Notes: generated by a model not told the origin, from the letters alone. DNA of 64,000 nt from Caballeronia sp. Lep1P3 (GCF_022879595.1 NZ_CP084265.1:1364001-1428000); one strand, 5' to 3'; numbered from the stretch's first letter, positions 1 through 8,849 are shown. Numbers and translations: made by a program.

Positions 1-166
1 CTCAGGCGGCGGCCTAAACTACGAAACCGCGCATTTTTGCGAGCTAATGCGCGCCGGCGCGCTCGAAAGCCCGGTGATGCCGCACGCCATGTCGATGCAG
101 ATGATGGCGATCATGGACGCCGCGCGGCGCGATCTGGGCGTGCGCTTTCCCTTCGAGGACGACTGA
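1..166 (+). CDS. Gfo/Idh/MocA family oxidoreductase, C-terminal end only
   Basis: The window opens inside this gene; only the last 54 codons are present, read from base 2 to a TGA at 164-166. The visible peptide runs from GGGLNYETAHFCELMRAG to VRFPFEDD. It resembles the C-terminal segment of Gfo/Idh/MocA NAD(P)-dependent sugar or polyol dehydrogenases, where a conserved Y-E-A/T-x-H-F-C-E-L-M helix precedes a short acidic tail. The Rossmann domain and catalytic Lys lie outside the window, so the substrate cannot be judged. It converges on the ABC permease that ends at 187. Confidence 0.7.
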   Translation, partial: SGGGLNYETAHFCELMRAGALESPVMPHAMSMQMMAIMDAARRDLGVRFPFEDD

Positions 167-186
167 ATCCCGCGCGAGCCGCGTAT

Positions 187-846
187 TCAGTGCCGTCCCG
201 GCAGCGCGAGGCGTCGCTCGAACGCGCGCTGCACCACTTCGAGCACGCTGCACAGCACCCAGTAGACGAAGGCCGCCGCCAGATAGAGCGGCAGCGGCTG
301 ATACGTCGACGCAATCACTTCCTGCGCGCTTCTCAGCAATTCCGTCACGGTGATGACCGACACGAGCGACGTGTCCTTGATGAGGCTGATGAGACTGTTC
401 GACAAGCTCGGCACCGCGATGCGCAGCGCCTGCGGCCCGATCACGTAGCGCAGGGTCTGCGCGCGCGAGAGGCCGAGGCTGTACGCCGCGAGCCATTGGC
501 CGCTGTGGATGCCGAGAATCGCGCCGCGCATGCTTTCCGAGAGATACGCCGCCACGTTCGCCGACAGCGCGATCACGCCGGCGGGCGTCGGATCGAGCGA
601 AATCCCGAGACTCGGCAAGCCGTAATAGATCACGAAGATCTGCACGAGCAACGGCGTGCCGCGCATCACGCTGACATAGCAGCGCCCGATGGCGACGAGC
701 GCCCGATTGCGGCTGATGCCCATCAACGCCAGCACGACGGCCGCGATGAGGCCGAAGAACATCGAATAGAGCGCGAACTTGATGGTCAGAAGCGCGCCTT
801 GCGCCAGAACCGGCGCCGATTGAACGAGCAGGGAAGTCGTGGACAT
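187..846 (-). CDS. Polar amino-acid ABC transporter permease (HisMQ family)
   Basis: A 219-residue inner-membrane permease for uptake of a polar amino acid (cystine, glutamate and histidine types are all possible). It has about five hydrophobic segments, the HisMQ hallmark RGTPLLVQI at residues 62-70, and the cytoplasmic EAA-type loop at about 119-140 (SLGLSRAQTLRYVIGPQALR) that docks the ATPase. The binding-protein gene lies 149 bp upstream on the same strand, so the two are probably cotranscribed. No ATPase gene follows: the next gene is the convergent oxidoreductase end. The cognate ATPase must therefore be encoded elsewhere or shared. Confidence 0.9.
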   Translation of the reverse strand: MSTTSLLVQSAPVLAQGALLTIKFALYSMFFGLIAAVVLALMGISRNRALVAIGRCYVSVMRGTPLLVQIFVIYYGLPSLGISLDPTPAGVIALSANVAAYLSESMRGAILGIHSGQWLAAYSLGLSRAQTLRYVIGPQALRIAVPSLSNSLISLIKDTSLVSVITVTELLRSAQEVIASTYQPLPLYLAAAFVYWVLCSVLEVVQRAFERRLALPGRH

Positions 847-995
847 TGACGAGTGAGCGGCCGAGGCGCGCGGATCGGAACGGAACTGGAAACGGAGAGC
901 GAAACAATCGGCACATCATAAACCGCAGGCCGAAAAGAGAAGGGCGGCACCGCGAGACGATGCCGCCCAACGTGCAACGCCCGGATCGGCGCGGC

Positions 996-1796
996 TTACT
1001 TCGCCGGCTTCGTCACGTCGATGCCGAACCACTTGTCGGAGATCTTCGCGAAGGTGCCGTCGTTCTCGAGTTGGGTCATCGCGTCGTCGATCGCCTTCGC
1101 GAACTTTGGATTGCCCTTCTTGAACGGAATGCCCGACGGATTGCCCGCGCCGACGTTCGCGCCCGTGCGCAGCGGCAACTGCGAGTTCTTGAGCAGATAC
1201 GCGAGCATCAGGCGGTCGTTGAGCGCGGCGTCCAGACGCCCCGCCGCCAGATCGCGCAGATACTCCGGCGCGCCCGGATACGTCTTCACGTCGATGCCCG
1301 GCACCGACTTCGCCATGTCCATGTAGTTCGTGCCGAGGCCGACGCCGAGCTTCTTGCCCTTCAGGTCTTCGAGCGTCTTGAACTGGCGATTGTCGTCGGC
1401 GCGCTGGATGAGCTGCGCGTTCGAGTACGTGTACGCCGGCGAGAAGTCGAGCGTCTCCTTGCGCTTGTCGGTGATGCCGACCTGATTCGCGATCACGTCG
1501 AACTTGCCGGCCTGCAAGCCCGCGATGATGCCGCTCCACTCCGTCGTGACGAACTCGGGCTTCACGCCGAGCTTGGCGGCGACGGCCTTCGCGATGTCCA
1601 CGTCGAAACCGACGAGCTCGCCCGACGGCGCTTTCGAGTTGAACGGCGGGAAGGTGCCTTCCAGACCGACGCGCAGCGTGCCGCGCTGCTTGACCTGATC
1701 GAGCAGGTCTTCGGCCTGCGCGGCGGTCGTTGCGGCAGTGAAGGCGGCGCCGATCAGGCTGGCGACCAGGAGCTTCTTGAGCGTGGACAGTTTCAT
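996..1796 (-). CDS. Amino-acid ABC transporter substrate-binding protein
   Basis: A 266-residue periplasmic binding protein of solute-binding family 3. Residues 1-28 form a Sec signal peptide (Lys-rich start, hydrophobic core, AQA cleavage site). The mature protein shows LRVGLEGTFPPFN and the family signature GFDVDIAKAVAAKLG. The start is supported by a GAGGAGA ribosome site just upstream on the minus strand. It should deliver ligand to the permease at 187-846. The closest named types by appearance are cystine (TcyJ/FliY) or general polar amino-acid binders. I cannot fix the ligand from sequence alone. Confidence 0.9.
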   Translation of the reverse strand: MKLSTLKKLLVASLIGAAFTAATTAAQAEDLLDQVKQRGTLRVGLEGTFPPFNSKAPSGELVGFDVDIAKAVAAKLGVKPEFVTTEWSGIIAGLQAGKFDVIANQVGITDKRKETLDFSPAYTYSNAQLIQRADDNRQFKTLEDLKGKKLGVGLGTNYMDMAKSVPGIDVKTYPGAPEYLRDLAAGRLDAALNDRLMLAYLLKNSQLPLRTGANVGAGNPSGIPFKKGNPKFAKAIDDAMTQLENDGTFAKISDKWFGIDVTKPAK

Positions 1797-1904
1797 CGTA
1801 TTGTTCTCCTCGTTGGCAAAGTGGCGCGCGCCGTTGCGCTAGACGCCGCGCCCGATAGGTGCGGCATCATAGAGAAAAGGCAACGGTTCCGTAAGATCGT
1901 TTGC

Positions 1905-2942
1905 TTATGTCGATATTCCCTGCGCGAGCGCTTCGACGCATTCGGTGACGAGCGCCGGCCCGCGATAAATCAGCCCCGTATAAATCTGCACGAGCGATGC
2001 GCCCGCCGCGAGCTTCGCGCGTGCATCCGCGCCCGAGAAAATGCCGCCGACGCCGATAATCGGAATCTCCGCGCCCACTTCGGCGTGCAGCTTGCGAATG
2101 ACCTCGTTCGATGCATCGAAGACGGGCCGCCCGGACAGGCCGCCGGCTTCTTCGCCGTGCGGCATGCCGGTGACCGCCGTGCGCGACAGCGTCGTGTTGG
2201 TGGCGATCACGCCGTCGATGCGATGCGCGAGCAGCGTGCCCGCGATCGACTTGATCTGCTCGTCGTCGAGATCGGGCGCGATCTTGAGCGCAAGCGGCAC
2301 GAGCTTGCCGTGCAGGTCGGAGAGGCGCTGCTGCTTGTCCTTGAGCGCGCCGAGCAGCGCGTCGAGCTCGCCCGCGCCTTGCAGCTGGCGCAGGTTCTTC
2401 GTGTTCGGCGACGAAATGTTGATCGTCACGTAGCTCGCGAACGGATACACGCGTTCGAGGCAGTACAGATAGTCGTCGGCGGCGCGCTCGATCGGCGTAT
2501 CCGCGTTCTTGCCGATGTTGAGGCCGAGCACGCCGCGATAGCGCGCGGCCTGCACGTTGGCGACGAACTGATCGACGCCGCCGTTGTTGAAGCCCATCCG
2601 GTTGATGAGCGCGTTCGCCTCGGGCAACCGGAAGATGCGCGGGCGTGGATTGCCTGCTTGCGCGCGCGGCGTCACCGTTCCCACTTCGATGAAACCGAAG
2701 CCGAGCGCGGCGAGCCCGTCGATGCAAGCGCCGTCCTTGTCGAGCCCCGCCGCCAGCCCGACCGGATTGCGGAACGTGAGGCCCATGACGGTGCGCGGCG
2801 AATCGGGGCCGCGCTTCGCGAGCATGCCGGCGAGTCCGGTGCGGCCGGCGGCGCCGAGCATCCGCAAGGTCAGGTGATGCGCGTCTTCCGCGTCCATGCG
2901 AAAAAGGTGCGAACGCGCGAGCGGGTAAAGAGAACTGAACAC
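1905..2942 (-). CDS. pyrD: Dihydroorotate dehydrogenase (quinone), class 2
   Basis: Oxidises dihydroorotate to orotate in pyrimidine synthesis, passing electrons through FMN to membrane quinone. At 345 residues it has the class 2 length with an N-terminal membrane-associating extension. Visible motifs are [13 protein letters not shown] (59-71), RMGFNN (115-120), [11 protein letters not shown] (175-185, holding the catalytic Ser of class 2 enzymes) and GVGGIFSG (297-304) in the FMN phosphate site. A TAAAAT -10-like element lies 34 bp upstream on the minus strand at 2976-2981. It appears to be a single-gene unit. Confidence 0.97.
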   Translation of the reverse strand: MFSSLYPLARSHLFRMDAEDAHHLTLRMLGAAGRTGLAGMLAKRGPDSPRTVMGLTFRNPVGLAAGLDKDGACIDGLAALGFGFIEVGTVTPRAQAGNPRPRIFRLPEANALINRMGFNNGGVDQFVANVQAARYRGVLGLNIGKNADTPIERAADDYLYCLERVYPFASYVTINISSPNTKNLRQLQGAGELDALLGALKDKQQRLSDLHGKLVPLALKIAPDLDDEQIKSIAGTLLAHRIDGVIATNTTLSRTAVTGMPHGEEAGGLSGRPVFDASNEVIRKLHAEVGAEIPIIGVGGIFSGADARAKLAAGASLVQIYTGLIYRGPALVTECVEALAQGIST

Positions 2943-3031
2943 GAGTGTGGGCCGACGATTTTTTTTAAGATCGCCATTTTAGCGGCTTTGACGCCCGCGA
3001 CGGCCAGACTCGGCGGCGTGGCTTTCGGCGA

Positions 3032-3859
3032 TTACTTCGGCTGGCTCGCGCCGGTGGTGCGCCCGGGCATCGGCAGTGCGCCGGCGGAATGCGTCGTCGC
3101 GGGATCGAGCACCGACCAGCGGCCGTCGACGAGTCCTTCCAGCGGCCGGAAATTGGCCTTGTACGCCATCTTTTCGCTTTCGCGAATCCAGTAGCCGAGA
3201 TAGACGTGCGGCAGGTCGAGGCTCTTCGCCTGCTCGATCTGCCACAGGATGTTGAACGTGCCGAAGCTCGTCTTGGGCATGTCCGGCTCGAAGAACGTGT
3301 AGACCGACGAGAGGCCGTCGCCGAGGATATCGATCATGCTGATCATGCGCAGCACGCCGGGCGTGTCCGGATTCTCGGGGCCGGGCGGTTCGCGGAATTC
3401 GACGAGCCGCGAGTTGATCCGGCTCTGCAGCAGGAACTGCTCGTACTGGTCGCGGCTGTCGCGGTCCATGCCGCCGCCCGCGTGCCGCGCGGACTGATAG
3501 CGCATGTAGAGCGCGTAATGCTCTTCGTCGTAATGCAGGGGCGACACGCTCGCGACGAGATTGCCGTGCTGCTTCCACATGCGCCGCTGCGCGCGGTTCG
3601 GCGCGAAGCGCGCGACCGGCACGCGCACCGGCACGCAGGCGCGGCAGCCGTCGCAGTACGGGCGATACGTGAATACGCCCGAGCGCCGGAAGCCCGCCTT
3701 GACGAGTTCGGTGTAGACGTCGGAGTTGATGAGATGGCTCGGCGTGGCGACTTGCGAGCGCGCGACGCGCCCTTCCAGATAACTGCAAGGGTAAGGCGCT
3801 GTTGCATAGAATTGCAGCGCGGAAAGCGGTGACAGCGGCAGCTCGTTCGGATGTGTCAC
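3032..3859 (-). CDS. bpt: Aspartate/glutamate leucyltransferase (bacterial Ate1-type)
   Basis: Transfers leucine from Leu-tRNA to proteins with N-terminal Asp or Glu, making them N-degrons for ClpS-ClpAP. The 275-residue protein has the Ate1 N-terminal cysteine cluster [15 protein letters not shown] (Cys69, Cys72, Cys75) and the downstream [20 protein letters not shown] region typical of the bacterial Bpt branch. It lies 130 bp downstream of aat on the same strand, so the two aminoacyl-tRNA-protein transferases probably form one locus. A GC-rich hairpin (3894-3926) sits between them. Confidence 0.95.
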   Translation of the reverse strand: MTHPNELPLSPLSALQFYATAPYPCSYLEGRVARSQVATPSHLINSDVYTELVKAGFRRSGVFTYRPYCDGCRACVPVRVPVARFAPNRAQRRMWKQHGNLVASVSPLHYDEEHYALYMRYQSARHAGGGMDRDSRDQYEQFLLQSRINSRLVEFREPPGPENPDTPGVLRMISMIDILGDGLSSVYTFFEPDMPKTSFGTFNILWQIEQAKSLDLPHVYLGYWIRESEKMAYKANFRPLEGLVDGRWSVLDPATTHSAGALPMPGRTTGASQPK

Positions 3860-3893
3860 TTTGGCGGCTCTCGCAGGCGTCGTCTCGTCATCG

Positions 3894-3926
3894 CCGCGCC
3901 GCTTGCTCTCGAAGAAAGCGGCGCGG
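3894..3926 (-). repeat. Inverted repeat (hairpin) between aat and bpt
   Basis: An 11-bp perfect inverted repeat, CCGCGCCGCTT at 3894-3904 with its complement at 3916-3926, separated by 11 bases. It falls between the aat stop and the bpt start. No T-run follows on the minus strand, so it is not a standard intrinsic terminator. It could modulate read-through or protect an mRNA end, but it could also be chance in GC-rich DNA. Confidence 0.35.
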
Positions 3927-3989
3927 ACGGATTCGTGCTTGTCGTGAGTATTTGCGTCGCAAGCGGCGCGCCCGGCACGGCCTTTCGCG

Positions 3990-4730
3990 TCAGCCTGACT
4001 GCGGGCCGAGTAGCTCGGCTACGACGGACTTGTCGAAGCGCCAGGGAATCGGCGGTTGCTCGACCGCCGCGCGCAGATGCGCGACGAATGCGCGGCGAGC
4101 GATCTCGCGGCCACCCAGCGACGCCAGATGCGACGTATTTTGCTGGCAGTCTATCATCTCTATTTTGTGGCGGCGCAAGTGCGCGACGAGCGCCGCGAGC
4201 GCGATTTTCGACGCGTCCGTGCGGTGCGCGAACATCGATTCGCCGAAGAACATGCGCCCGAACGATACGCCGTAGAGCCCGCCCACGCGCGTGCCTTCGT
4301 ACCACGTCTCGATGCTGTGCGCCTCGCCCGCGCGATGCAGCGACGTGTAGGCATCCACGATATCCGCTGTGATCCACGTACCGCGCTGGCCTTCGCGCGG
4401 CGTGTCGGCGCAGGCGCGCATCACGGCGGGGAAGTCGTCGTCGACGCGCACTTGCCATGCGTCGTCGCCCAGGACGTGTTTGAGCGTCTTGCGCAGCGAA
4501 TGCGACACGCGGAACTCGGCGGGCATGAGCACCATGCGCGGATCGGGACTCCACCAGAGCACGGGCTGGCCGTCCGAATACCACGGGAAAATGCCGCGCC
4601 GGTAAGCCTCGATGAGACGCGCGGGCAAGAGATCCGCGCTCGCGGCGAGCAGGCCGGGCGCGCCGCTCGATGCGCCGAGCGCGCGCTCGACCGGCGGAAA
4701 CGGATCGTCGTGGGCGAGCCAGGGAACCAT
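3990..4730 (-). CDS. aat: Leucyl/phenylalanyl-tRNA--protein transferase
   Basis: Adds Leu or Phe from aminoacyl-tRNA to N-terminal Arg or Lys of proteins, creating primary destabilising residues for ClpS-ClpAP. I start it at the ATG giving [13 protein letters not shown] (246 residues), because the family N-terminus begins there; the frame stays open upstream only into the NUDIX gene. Visible signatures are [20 protein letters not shown] (about 43-62) and [17 protein letters not shown] in the GNAT-like catalytic half. It lies 16 bp downstream of the NUDIX gene and ahead of bpt, in a probable three-gene unit. Confidence 0.96.
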   Translation of the reverse strand: MVPWLAHDDPFPPVERALGASSGAPGLLAASADLLPARLIEAYRRGIFPWYSDGQPVLWWSPDPRMVLMPAEFRVSHSLRKTLKHVLGDDAWQVRVDDDFPAVMRACADTPREGQRGTWITADIVDAYTSLHRAGEAHSIETWYEGTRVGGLYGVSFGRMFFGESMFAHRTDASKIALAALVAHLRRHKIEMIDCQQNTSHLASLGGREIARRAFVAHLRAAVEQPPIPWRFDKSVVAELLGPQSG

Positions 4731-4746
4731 GATCGTCCGGCGCGCT

Positions 4747-5292
4747 TCAGCCTTCGCGCAGCGTGCGGAAGATGTCGCCGGTATGCAGCGTGAAATTGCC
4801 GGCGGCGCGGTCGGCGAAGAAGAAGCGCAGCGTCTGTCCGACGGTCGGGAACGCAATCTCGTCCCACGGAATTTCGCTTTCTTCGAAAAGGCGTACTTCG
4901 AGACTTTCCTCGCCGGGGTCCAGTTCGATATCGAGAAGCCGCGCCAGATAGAACAGATGCACCTGATGCACGTGCGGCACGTTGAGCAGCGTGAAAAGGC
5001 TCTGAATCTCGACGCGCGCGCCGGCTTCCTCCAGCGTTTCGCGCGCGGCGCCTTCGCTCGTCGTCTCTTCCATTTCCATGAAACCCGCGGGCAGCGTCCA
5101 GTAGCCGTAGCGCGGCTCGATTGCGCGGCGGCACAGCAGCACCTTGTCGTCCCACACCGGCACCGTGCCCACCACGTTGCGCGGATTCTGATAATGCACG
5201 GTGCCGCAGTTGTTGCAGACGTAACGCTCGCGGTTGTCGCCGGGCGGAATGCTCAGGCCGACCTCGTGGCCGCAGACGGAACAGAATTTCAT
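4747..5292 (-). CDS. NUDIX hydrolase with N-terminal zinc ribbon
   Basis: A 181-residue protein expected to hydrolyse a nucleoside diphosphate derivative. An N-terminal zinc ribbon is formed by Cys4-x2-Cys7 and Cys26-x2-Cys29. The complete Nudix box (G-x5-E-x7-RE-x2-EE-x-G) spans residues 70-92, from GFMEMEE to LEEAG. The zinc ribbon followed by Nudix recalls NudC-type NADH pyrophosphatases, but the protein is shorter and I do not see the NudC SQPWPFP signature. The substrate is therefore open (ADP-ribose-type compounds are possible). It heads the minus-strand unit with aat and bpt and is divergent from moeA. Confidence 0.9.
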   Translation of the reverse strand: MKFCSVCGHEVGLSIPPGDNRERYVCNNCGTVHYQNPRNVVGTVPVWDDKVLLCRRAIEPRYGYWTLPAGFMEMEETTSEGAARETLEEAGARVEIQSLFTLLNVPHVHQVHLFYLARLLDIELDPGEESLEVRLFEESEIPWDEIAFPTVGQTLRFFFADRAAGNFTLHTGDIFRTLREG

Positions 5293-5429
5293 GGAAATGG
5301 ACGTGGGAAGTGTGGTGGCAGTGTATCACCGGGGCGCGGTGGCTTTGACGCTTGGCGGCGCGTCGCCGGCCCGTTCCCGTTCCCTTTCCGCCCGCGCGTT
5401 CAGCCATTCGAAGCGGCGCGGCGAGTCGC

Positions 5430-5435
5430 TACAAT
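5430..5435 (+). promoter_or_regulatory. Candidate -10 box upstream of moeA
   Basis: A TACAAT hexamer lies 65 bp upstream of the moeA ATG in the divergent region shared with the NUDIX gene. No good -35 box is visible at 16-18 bp. TACAAT recurs before several genes in this window (ffs, dnaX, surE, rlmD, ndk), which supports it as a real -10 form in this genome. Confidence 0.45.
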
Positions 5436-5500
5436 AGTTGCTCGTTGCCTGTCGTCTCTCACCTTTGTCTTTCACCTTTTCCGCGCTCTCCAGCGAAGCC

Positions 5501-6760
5501 ATGTCATCTCAGTCCGCCGGTTCTTCCCGTCCTCCGATGCTCGCCACCGCCGACGCGCTCGCCCGTCTGCTCGACGCCGCGCGCCCGGTGGATGGCGTCG
5601 AGCGCATCGATACGCTCGACGCGCTCGGCCGCGTGCTCGCCGCCGACGTCGTCTCCCCGCTCGACGTCCCGCCGATGCACACGAGTTCGATGGACGGCTA
5701 CGCGGTGCGCGCCGCCGATCTCGCCGCCGCCAGCGACGCCGCGCCGGTCACGCTGCGCGTCTCGCAGCGCATTGCCGCCGGGCACGCGGCCGAGCCCCTC
5801 GCGGCGGGCACGGCGGCGCGCATCTTCACTGGCGCGACGATTCCGCCCGGCGCGGATGCCGTCGTGATGCAGGAAATGGCGCAGGCGTCGGACGACGGCA
5901 GCGTCGCGTTCAGTCAAGCGCCCGCCGAAGGCGAGTGGATCACGCGGCAGGGCGCGGATATCGAGCGCGGTTCTGTCATCCTGCCCGCTGGCACGCGCCT
6001 GACGCCGCAGGCGTTGGGGCTCGCGGCGTCCGTCGGGTGCGCGTCGCTCGACGTCGTGCGGCCGGTTCGCGTCGCCATCTTCTTCACCGGCGACGAATTG
6101 CGCATGCCCGGTGAGCCGCTCGCGCCCGGCGCCATCTACAACTCGAATCGCTTCACGCTGCGCGCGCTGCTTGCGAGGCTCGGCTGCGAAGTGACGGATT
6201 TCGGCATCGTCGAAGACCGGCTCGACGCCACGCGCGACACGCTGCGACGCGCGGCGCTCGGCCACGATCTGATCCTCACGTGCGGCGGCGTATCCGTCGG
6301 CGAGGAAGATCACGTGAAGCCGGCCGTCGAAGCGGAAGGGCGCATTTCGATGTGGCAGATCGCGATGAAGCCGGGCAAGCCGCTCGCGTTCGGCGCGGTG
6401 CGGCGCGAAGCGGACGACGAGGCGTATTTCATCGGCTTGCCGGGCAATCCGGTTTCCAGCTTCTGCACGTTTCTGCTGTTCGTGCGGCCGTTCATTCTCC
6501 GGCTCGCGGGCGTGGACGACGTCGCGCCGCGCGTCTATTCGATGCGCGCCGACTTCACACAAAAGAAGGGCGATCGCCGCAACGAGTTCCTGCGCGCGCG
6601 CGTGAACGAAAACGGCGGCCTCGATCTCTTCCCGAATCAGAGTTCGGCGGTGTTGACGTCGACGGTCTGGGGCGACGGCCTCATCGACAATCCGCCGAAT
6701 CACGCCATCAGCGCGGGCGAGACGGTGCGCTTCATCCCATTTTCAGAGCTGATGCGGTAA
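5501..6760 (+). CDS. moeA: Molybdopterin molybdenumtransferase MoeA
   Basis: Inserts molybdate into adenylylated molybdopterin in the last steps of molybdenum cofactor synthesis. The chosen ATG gives MSSQSAGSSRPPML and 419 residues; an upstream start at 5438 would add an unlikely 21-residue leader. Visible elements are DVPPMHTSSMDGYAVRA near residue 60, typical of MoeA, the MoCF-domain motif CGGVSVGEEDHVK, and IGLPGNPVSSFCTF. It is followed 11 bp later by moaD and then moaE, giving a compact cofactor operon. Confidence 0.97.
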   Translation: MSSQSAGSSRPPMLATADALARLLDAARPVDGVERIDTLDALGRVLAADVVSPLDVPPMHTSSMDGYAVRAADLAAASDAAPVTLRVSQRIAAGHAAEPLAAGTAARIFTGATIPPGADAVVMQEMAQASDDGSVAFSQAPAEGEWITRQGADIERGSVILPAGTRLTPQALGLAASVGCASLDVVRPVRVAIFFTGDELRMPGEPLAPGAIYNSNRFTLRALLARLGCEVTDFGIVEDRLDATRDTLRRAALGHDLILTCGGVSVGEEDHVKPAVEAEGRISMWQIAMKPGKPLAFGAVRREADDEAYFIGLPGNPVSSFCTFLLFVRPFILRLAGVDDVAPRVYSMRADFTQKKGDRRNEFLRARVNENGGLDLFPNQSSAVLTSTVWGDGLIDNPPNHAISAGETVRFIPFSELMR

Positions 6761-6771
6761 GGAACAGTCCC

Positions 6772-7029
6772 ATGCAAGTCGAACTGAGATTCTTTGCGAG
6801 CGTGCGCGAGGCGCTCGGCGTCGCGAACGAGACGGTGAACGTGCCGGATACGGTCGTGAACGTGGGCGATGTGCGCGCGTGGCTGCGCATGCGCGGCGGC
6901 GCGTGGGCCGAAGCGCTCGCGGAAGGCCGAGCGCTGCGCATGGCCTGCAACCATGTGATGACGAACGCATCGCAGCGCATCACCGAGGGCTGCGAAGTCG
7001 CGTTCTTTCCGCCGGTCACGGGTGGCTGA
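6772..7029 (+). CDS. moaD: Molybdopterin synthase sulfur carrier subunit MoaD
   Basis: An 85-residue ubiquitin-like sulfur carrier. Its C-terminal Gly-Gly (PPVTGG) is thiocarboxylated and donates sulfur to precursor Z within the MoaD-MoaE complex. The ATG at 6772 gives MQVELRFFASVREALG, the standard family start, 11 bp after the moeA stop. A longer reading frame upstream in this phase is an out-of-frame overlap with moeA and was ignored. Its stop abuts moaE, which suggests coupled translation. Confidence 0.96.
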   Translation: MQVELRFFASVREALGVANETVNVPDTVVNVGDVRAWLRMRGGAWAEALAEGRALRMACNHVMTNASQRITEGCEVAFFPPVTGG

Positions 7030-7030
7030 T

Positions 7031-7504
7031 ATGACGACGCGTGCGAAGGTCCGCGTGCAGGAAGCCGATTTCGACATCAGCGCCGAAGTGGCCGCGCTGC
7101 GCGCCGACAACCCGAAGGTCGGCGCGGTGGCGTGCTTCGTCGGCACGGTGCGCGATCTGAACGAAGGCAGCGCAATCGAGACGATGGAACTGGAGCACTA
7201 TCCCGGCATGACGGAGAAGTCGCTCGAAGCGATCGCCGACGAAGCGCGCGAACGCTGGCGCGGCTCGGACGTGCTGATCGTGCATCGCGTGGGCAAGCTC
7301 AGGCCGCTCGATCAGATCGTGCTCGTCGCGACCACGGCGATGCATCGCGCCGAAGCGTTCGAATCCTGCGCGTTCGTGATGGACTATCTCAAGACGCAGG
7401 CGCCGTTCTGGAAGAAGGAAAAGACCGAAAGCGGCGAGCGCTGGGTGGACGCGCGCGAATCGGACGACGCGGCGCTCGCCCGCTGGAGCGCGCCGTCCAA
7501 CTGA
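7031..7504 (+). CDS. moaE: Molybdopterin synthase catalytic subunit MoaE
   Basis: The large, catalytic subunit that converts precursor Z to molybdopterin using MoaD thiocarboxylate. It has 157 residues. The family features GAVACFVGTVRDLNEG, LEHYPGMTEK and APFWKKEKTESGERWV (the Lys-rich catalytic and pterin-binding segment) are all present. The ATG is 1 bp after the moaD stop; a GTG at 7022 would overlap moaD but adds only three residues. It ends 8 bp from the convergent haemoglobin gene. Confidence 0.96.
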   Translation: MTTRAKVRVQEADFDISAEVAALRADNPKVGAVACFVGTVRDLNEGSAIETMELEHYPGMTEKSLEAIADEARERWRGSDVLIVHRVGKLRPLDQIVLVATTAMHRAEAFESCAFVMDYLKTQAPFWKKEKTESGERWVDARESDDAALARWSAPSN

Positions 7505-7512
7505 CGCGCGGC

Positions 7513-8055
7513 TCAGTCGTCGCGCGCCGGCTTGCCGACGAACTTGGCGGGAAACGGCTCGCCAGCGGGGCGCTCCGGAAACCGCGGCGCGTCGATGCCG
7601 CCCGTGCGATGACGCTTGAGCGCGGCGAGCAGTTTTTCCTGCTCGGGCGGAATCCGGTAGTCCCAACCGAACTTGCTCAACTGCAGGCTTTGCGCGATGC
7701 GCAGCGCCGGTTCCATGAACTGGACGGCGGCGGCCGGCTCGTAGCGCGCTTCGACGGTGTTCAGAAATAGCGAGAGCCAGCGCGCGAAATGCTGCGGCTC
7801 GATGCCTTCCAGCGGCCGGTGCGCTTCCTGCACGTTTCCCCGATATTGTTTCGAGCCGAGCACGAGGCTCGACCAGAACGTCGTCATCTTCGCGAGATGC
7901 TCGTCCCAGCGGCCCGCCAGTTCGCGGGCGAAAATCGGCCCGAGCAGCGGATCGTCGTCGACGCGGCGGTAGAAGGCTTCGACGAGGGCGCGCACGTTCG
8001 TTTTGTTGGGCTCGCGCTCGCGCGCGGTGGCATCGGTCAGTTGGTCTGGATTCAT
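7513..8055 (-). CDS. Group III truncated haemoglobin
   Basis: A 180-residue haem protein of the truncated globin group III family, thought to act in nitric oxide or oxygen chemistry in the cytoplasm. It shows AFYRRVDDDPLLGPIF, the KMTTFWSSLVLG helix, and QEAHRPLEGI in which His79 aligns with the proximal haem ligand (F8), followed by HFARWLSLFLNTV. An approximately 45-residue C-terminal tail after the globin fold is Pro/Arg rich. It is divergent from an NsrR-type regulator, which fits a role in nitrosative stress. Confidence 0.9.
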   Translation of the reverse strand: MNPDQLTDATAREREPNKTNVRALVEAFYRRVDDDPLLGPIFARELAGRWDEHLAKMTTFWSSLVLGSKQYRGNVQEAHRPLEGIEPQHFARWLSLFLNTVEARYEPAAAVQFMEPALRIAQSLQLSKFGWDYRIPPEQEKLLAALKRHRTGGIDAPRFPERPAGEPFPAKFVGKPARDD

Positions 8056-8357
8056 GGCGGCAAAGCAGAATTGATACGTTCAGGAGTTCAGGCTTCGATG
8101 TTTCGTTCTTGCTGACGCTCGCACCGATATGGCGCAGAATGCGTGACAGTCGGCGCCGCGCGGCATTGTTCGTCTTCCTCGTCGTTGCTGACTGCGTCCG
8201 GATATTAGACGCTGCGGCCAGCGCGCGGAACGGGACGCCGGCATCCCCGCTCGCGCCGCGCGGATTCGTCCGAAAGCGGCGCGCATTGCGGGATGCCCTG
8301 GCGGCCGTCTCGCAACGCTTCTTCTGGCCCGGCGCGTCGAACCGACTGAGCGACACC
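8056..8357. other. Divergent intergenic region, haemoglobin gene and Rrf2 regulator
   Basis: These 302 bases hold no supportable gene. They should carry the promoters of both neighbours. I searched by eye for the AT-rich dyad AAGATGCATTT used by NsrR and saw no convincing copy. The stretch is less GC-rich around 8056-8110 and 8200-8215, where promoter elements would be expected. Confidence 0.4.
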
Positions 8358-8849
8358 ATGCGACTGACCGACTACACCGATTATGCGCTGCGCGTCCTGC
8401 TCTATCTGTCGGTGCGGCCGGCCGGCCTCTCGACGATTCAGGAAATCTCCGACGCCTACGGCATTTCGAAGAACCATCTGATGAAGATCGTGCAGCAGCT
8501 CGGCGAGCTCGGCTGGGTCGAGACGGTACGCGGACGCAGAGGCGGCCTTCGACTGGCGACGGGTTCCCGCGAGCTGACTATCGGCGACATCGTGCGCGAG
8601 ACGGAAGGCGATTTCGCCATCGTCGGCTGCTTCGAGAAGCGGGCGGTCCACCGCCATTGCGTGATCGAGCCGGCGTGCCGCCTGCGCGGCGTGCTGGACG
8701 CGGCGCGCGACGCGTTTCTCGCGGAACTCGACCGGCACACCATCGGCGAGCTTTCGGAGCCCGCGAACGAGCTTGCGGGGCTGCTCGGCGTGGCGAGCAT
8801 CGCGTTGCCGCGTCCGGCCGCGCGCGTGTTGCGCGAGCCGTCTTCGTGA
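8358..8849 (+). CDS. nsrR: Rrf2 family transcriptional regulator, NsrR-like
   Basis: A 163-residue winged-helix repressor expected to sense nitric oxide through an iron-sulfur cluster. The N-terminus MRLTDYTDYALRVLLYL is the NsrR/Rrf2 start, helix-turn-helix residues lie at about 26-60 (TIQEISDAYGISKNHLMKIV), and the wing follows (VRGRRGGLRLA). Cys91, Cys101 and Cys107 form the cluster-ligand pattern of NsrR. The start was placed at this ATG because the conserved N-terminus begins here although the frame is open upstream. The divergent truncated haemoglobin is a plausible target. Confidence 0.88.
   Translation: MRLTDYTDYALRVLLYLSVRPAGLSTIQEISDAYGISKNHLMKIVQQLGELGWVETVRGRRGGLRLATGSRELTIGDIVRETEGDFAIVGCFEKRAVHRHCVIEPACRLRGVLDAARDAFLAELDRHTIGELSEPANELAGLLGVASIALPRPAARVLREPSS

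Noticed and set aside
846..3194. Open frame of 782 codons on the plus strand across the binding-protein and pyrD genes
   Set aside because: It is Arg/Ala/Val-rich, runs antisense to two certain genes, has no ribosome site and no recognisable domain. Long antisense frames are expected at this GC content.
8056..8357. NsrR operator in the haemoglobin/regulator gap
   Set aside because: No AAGATGCATTT-like half-sites arranged as a dyad could be found by eye.
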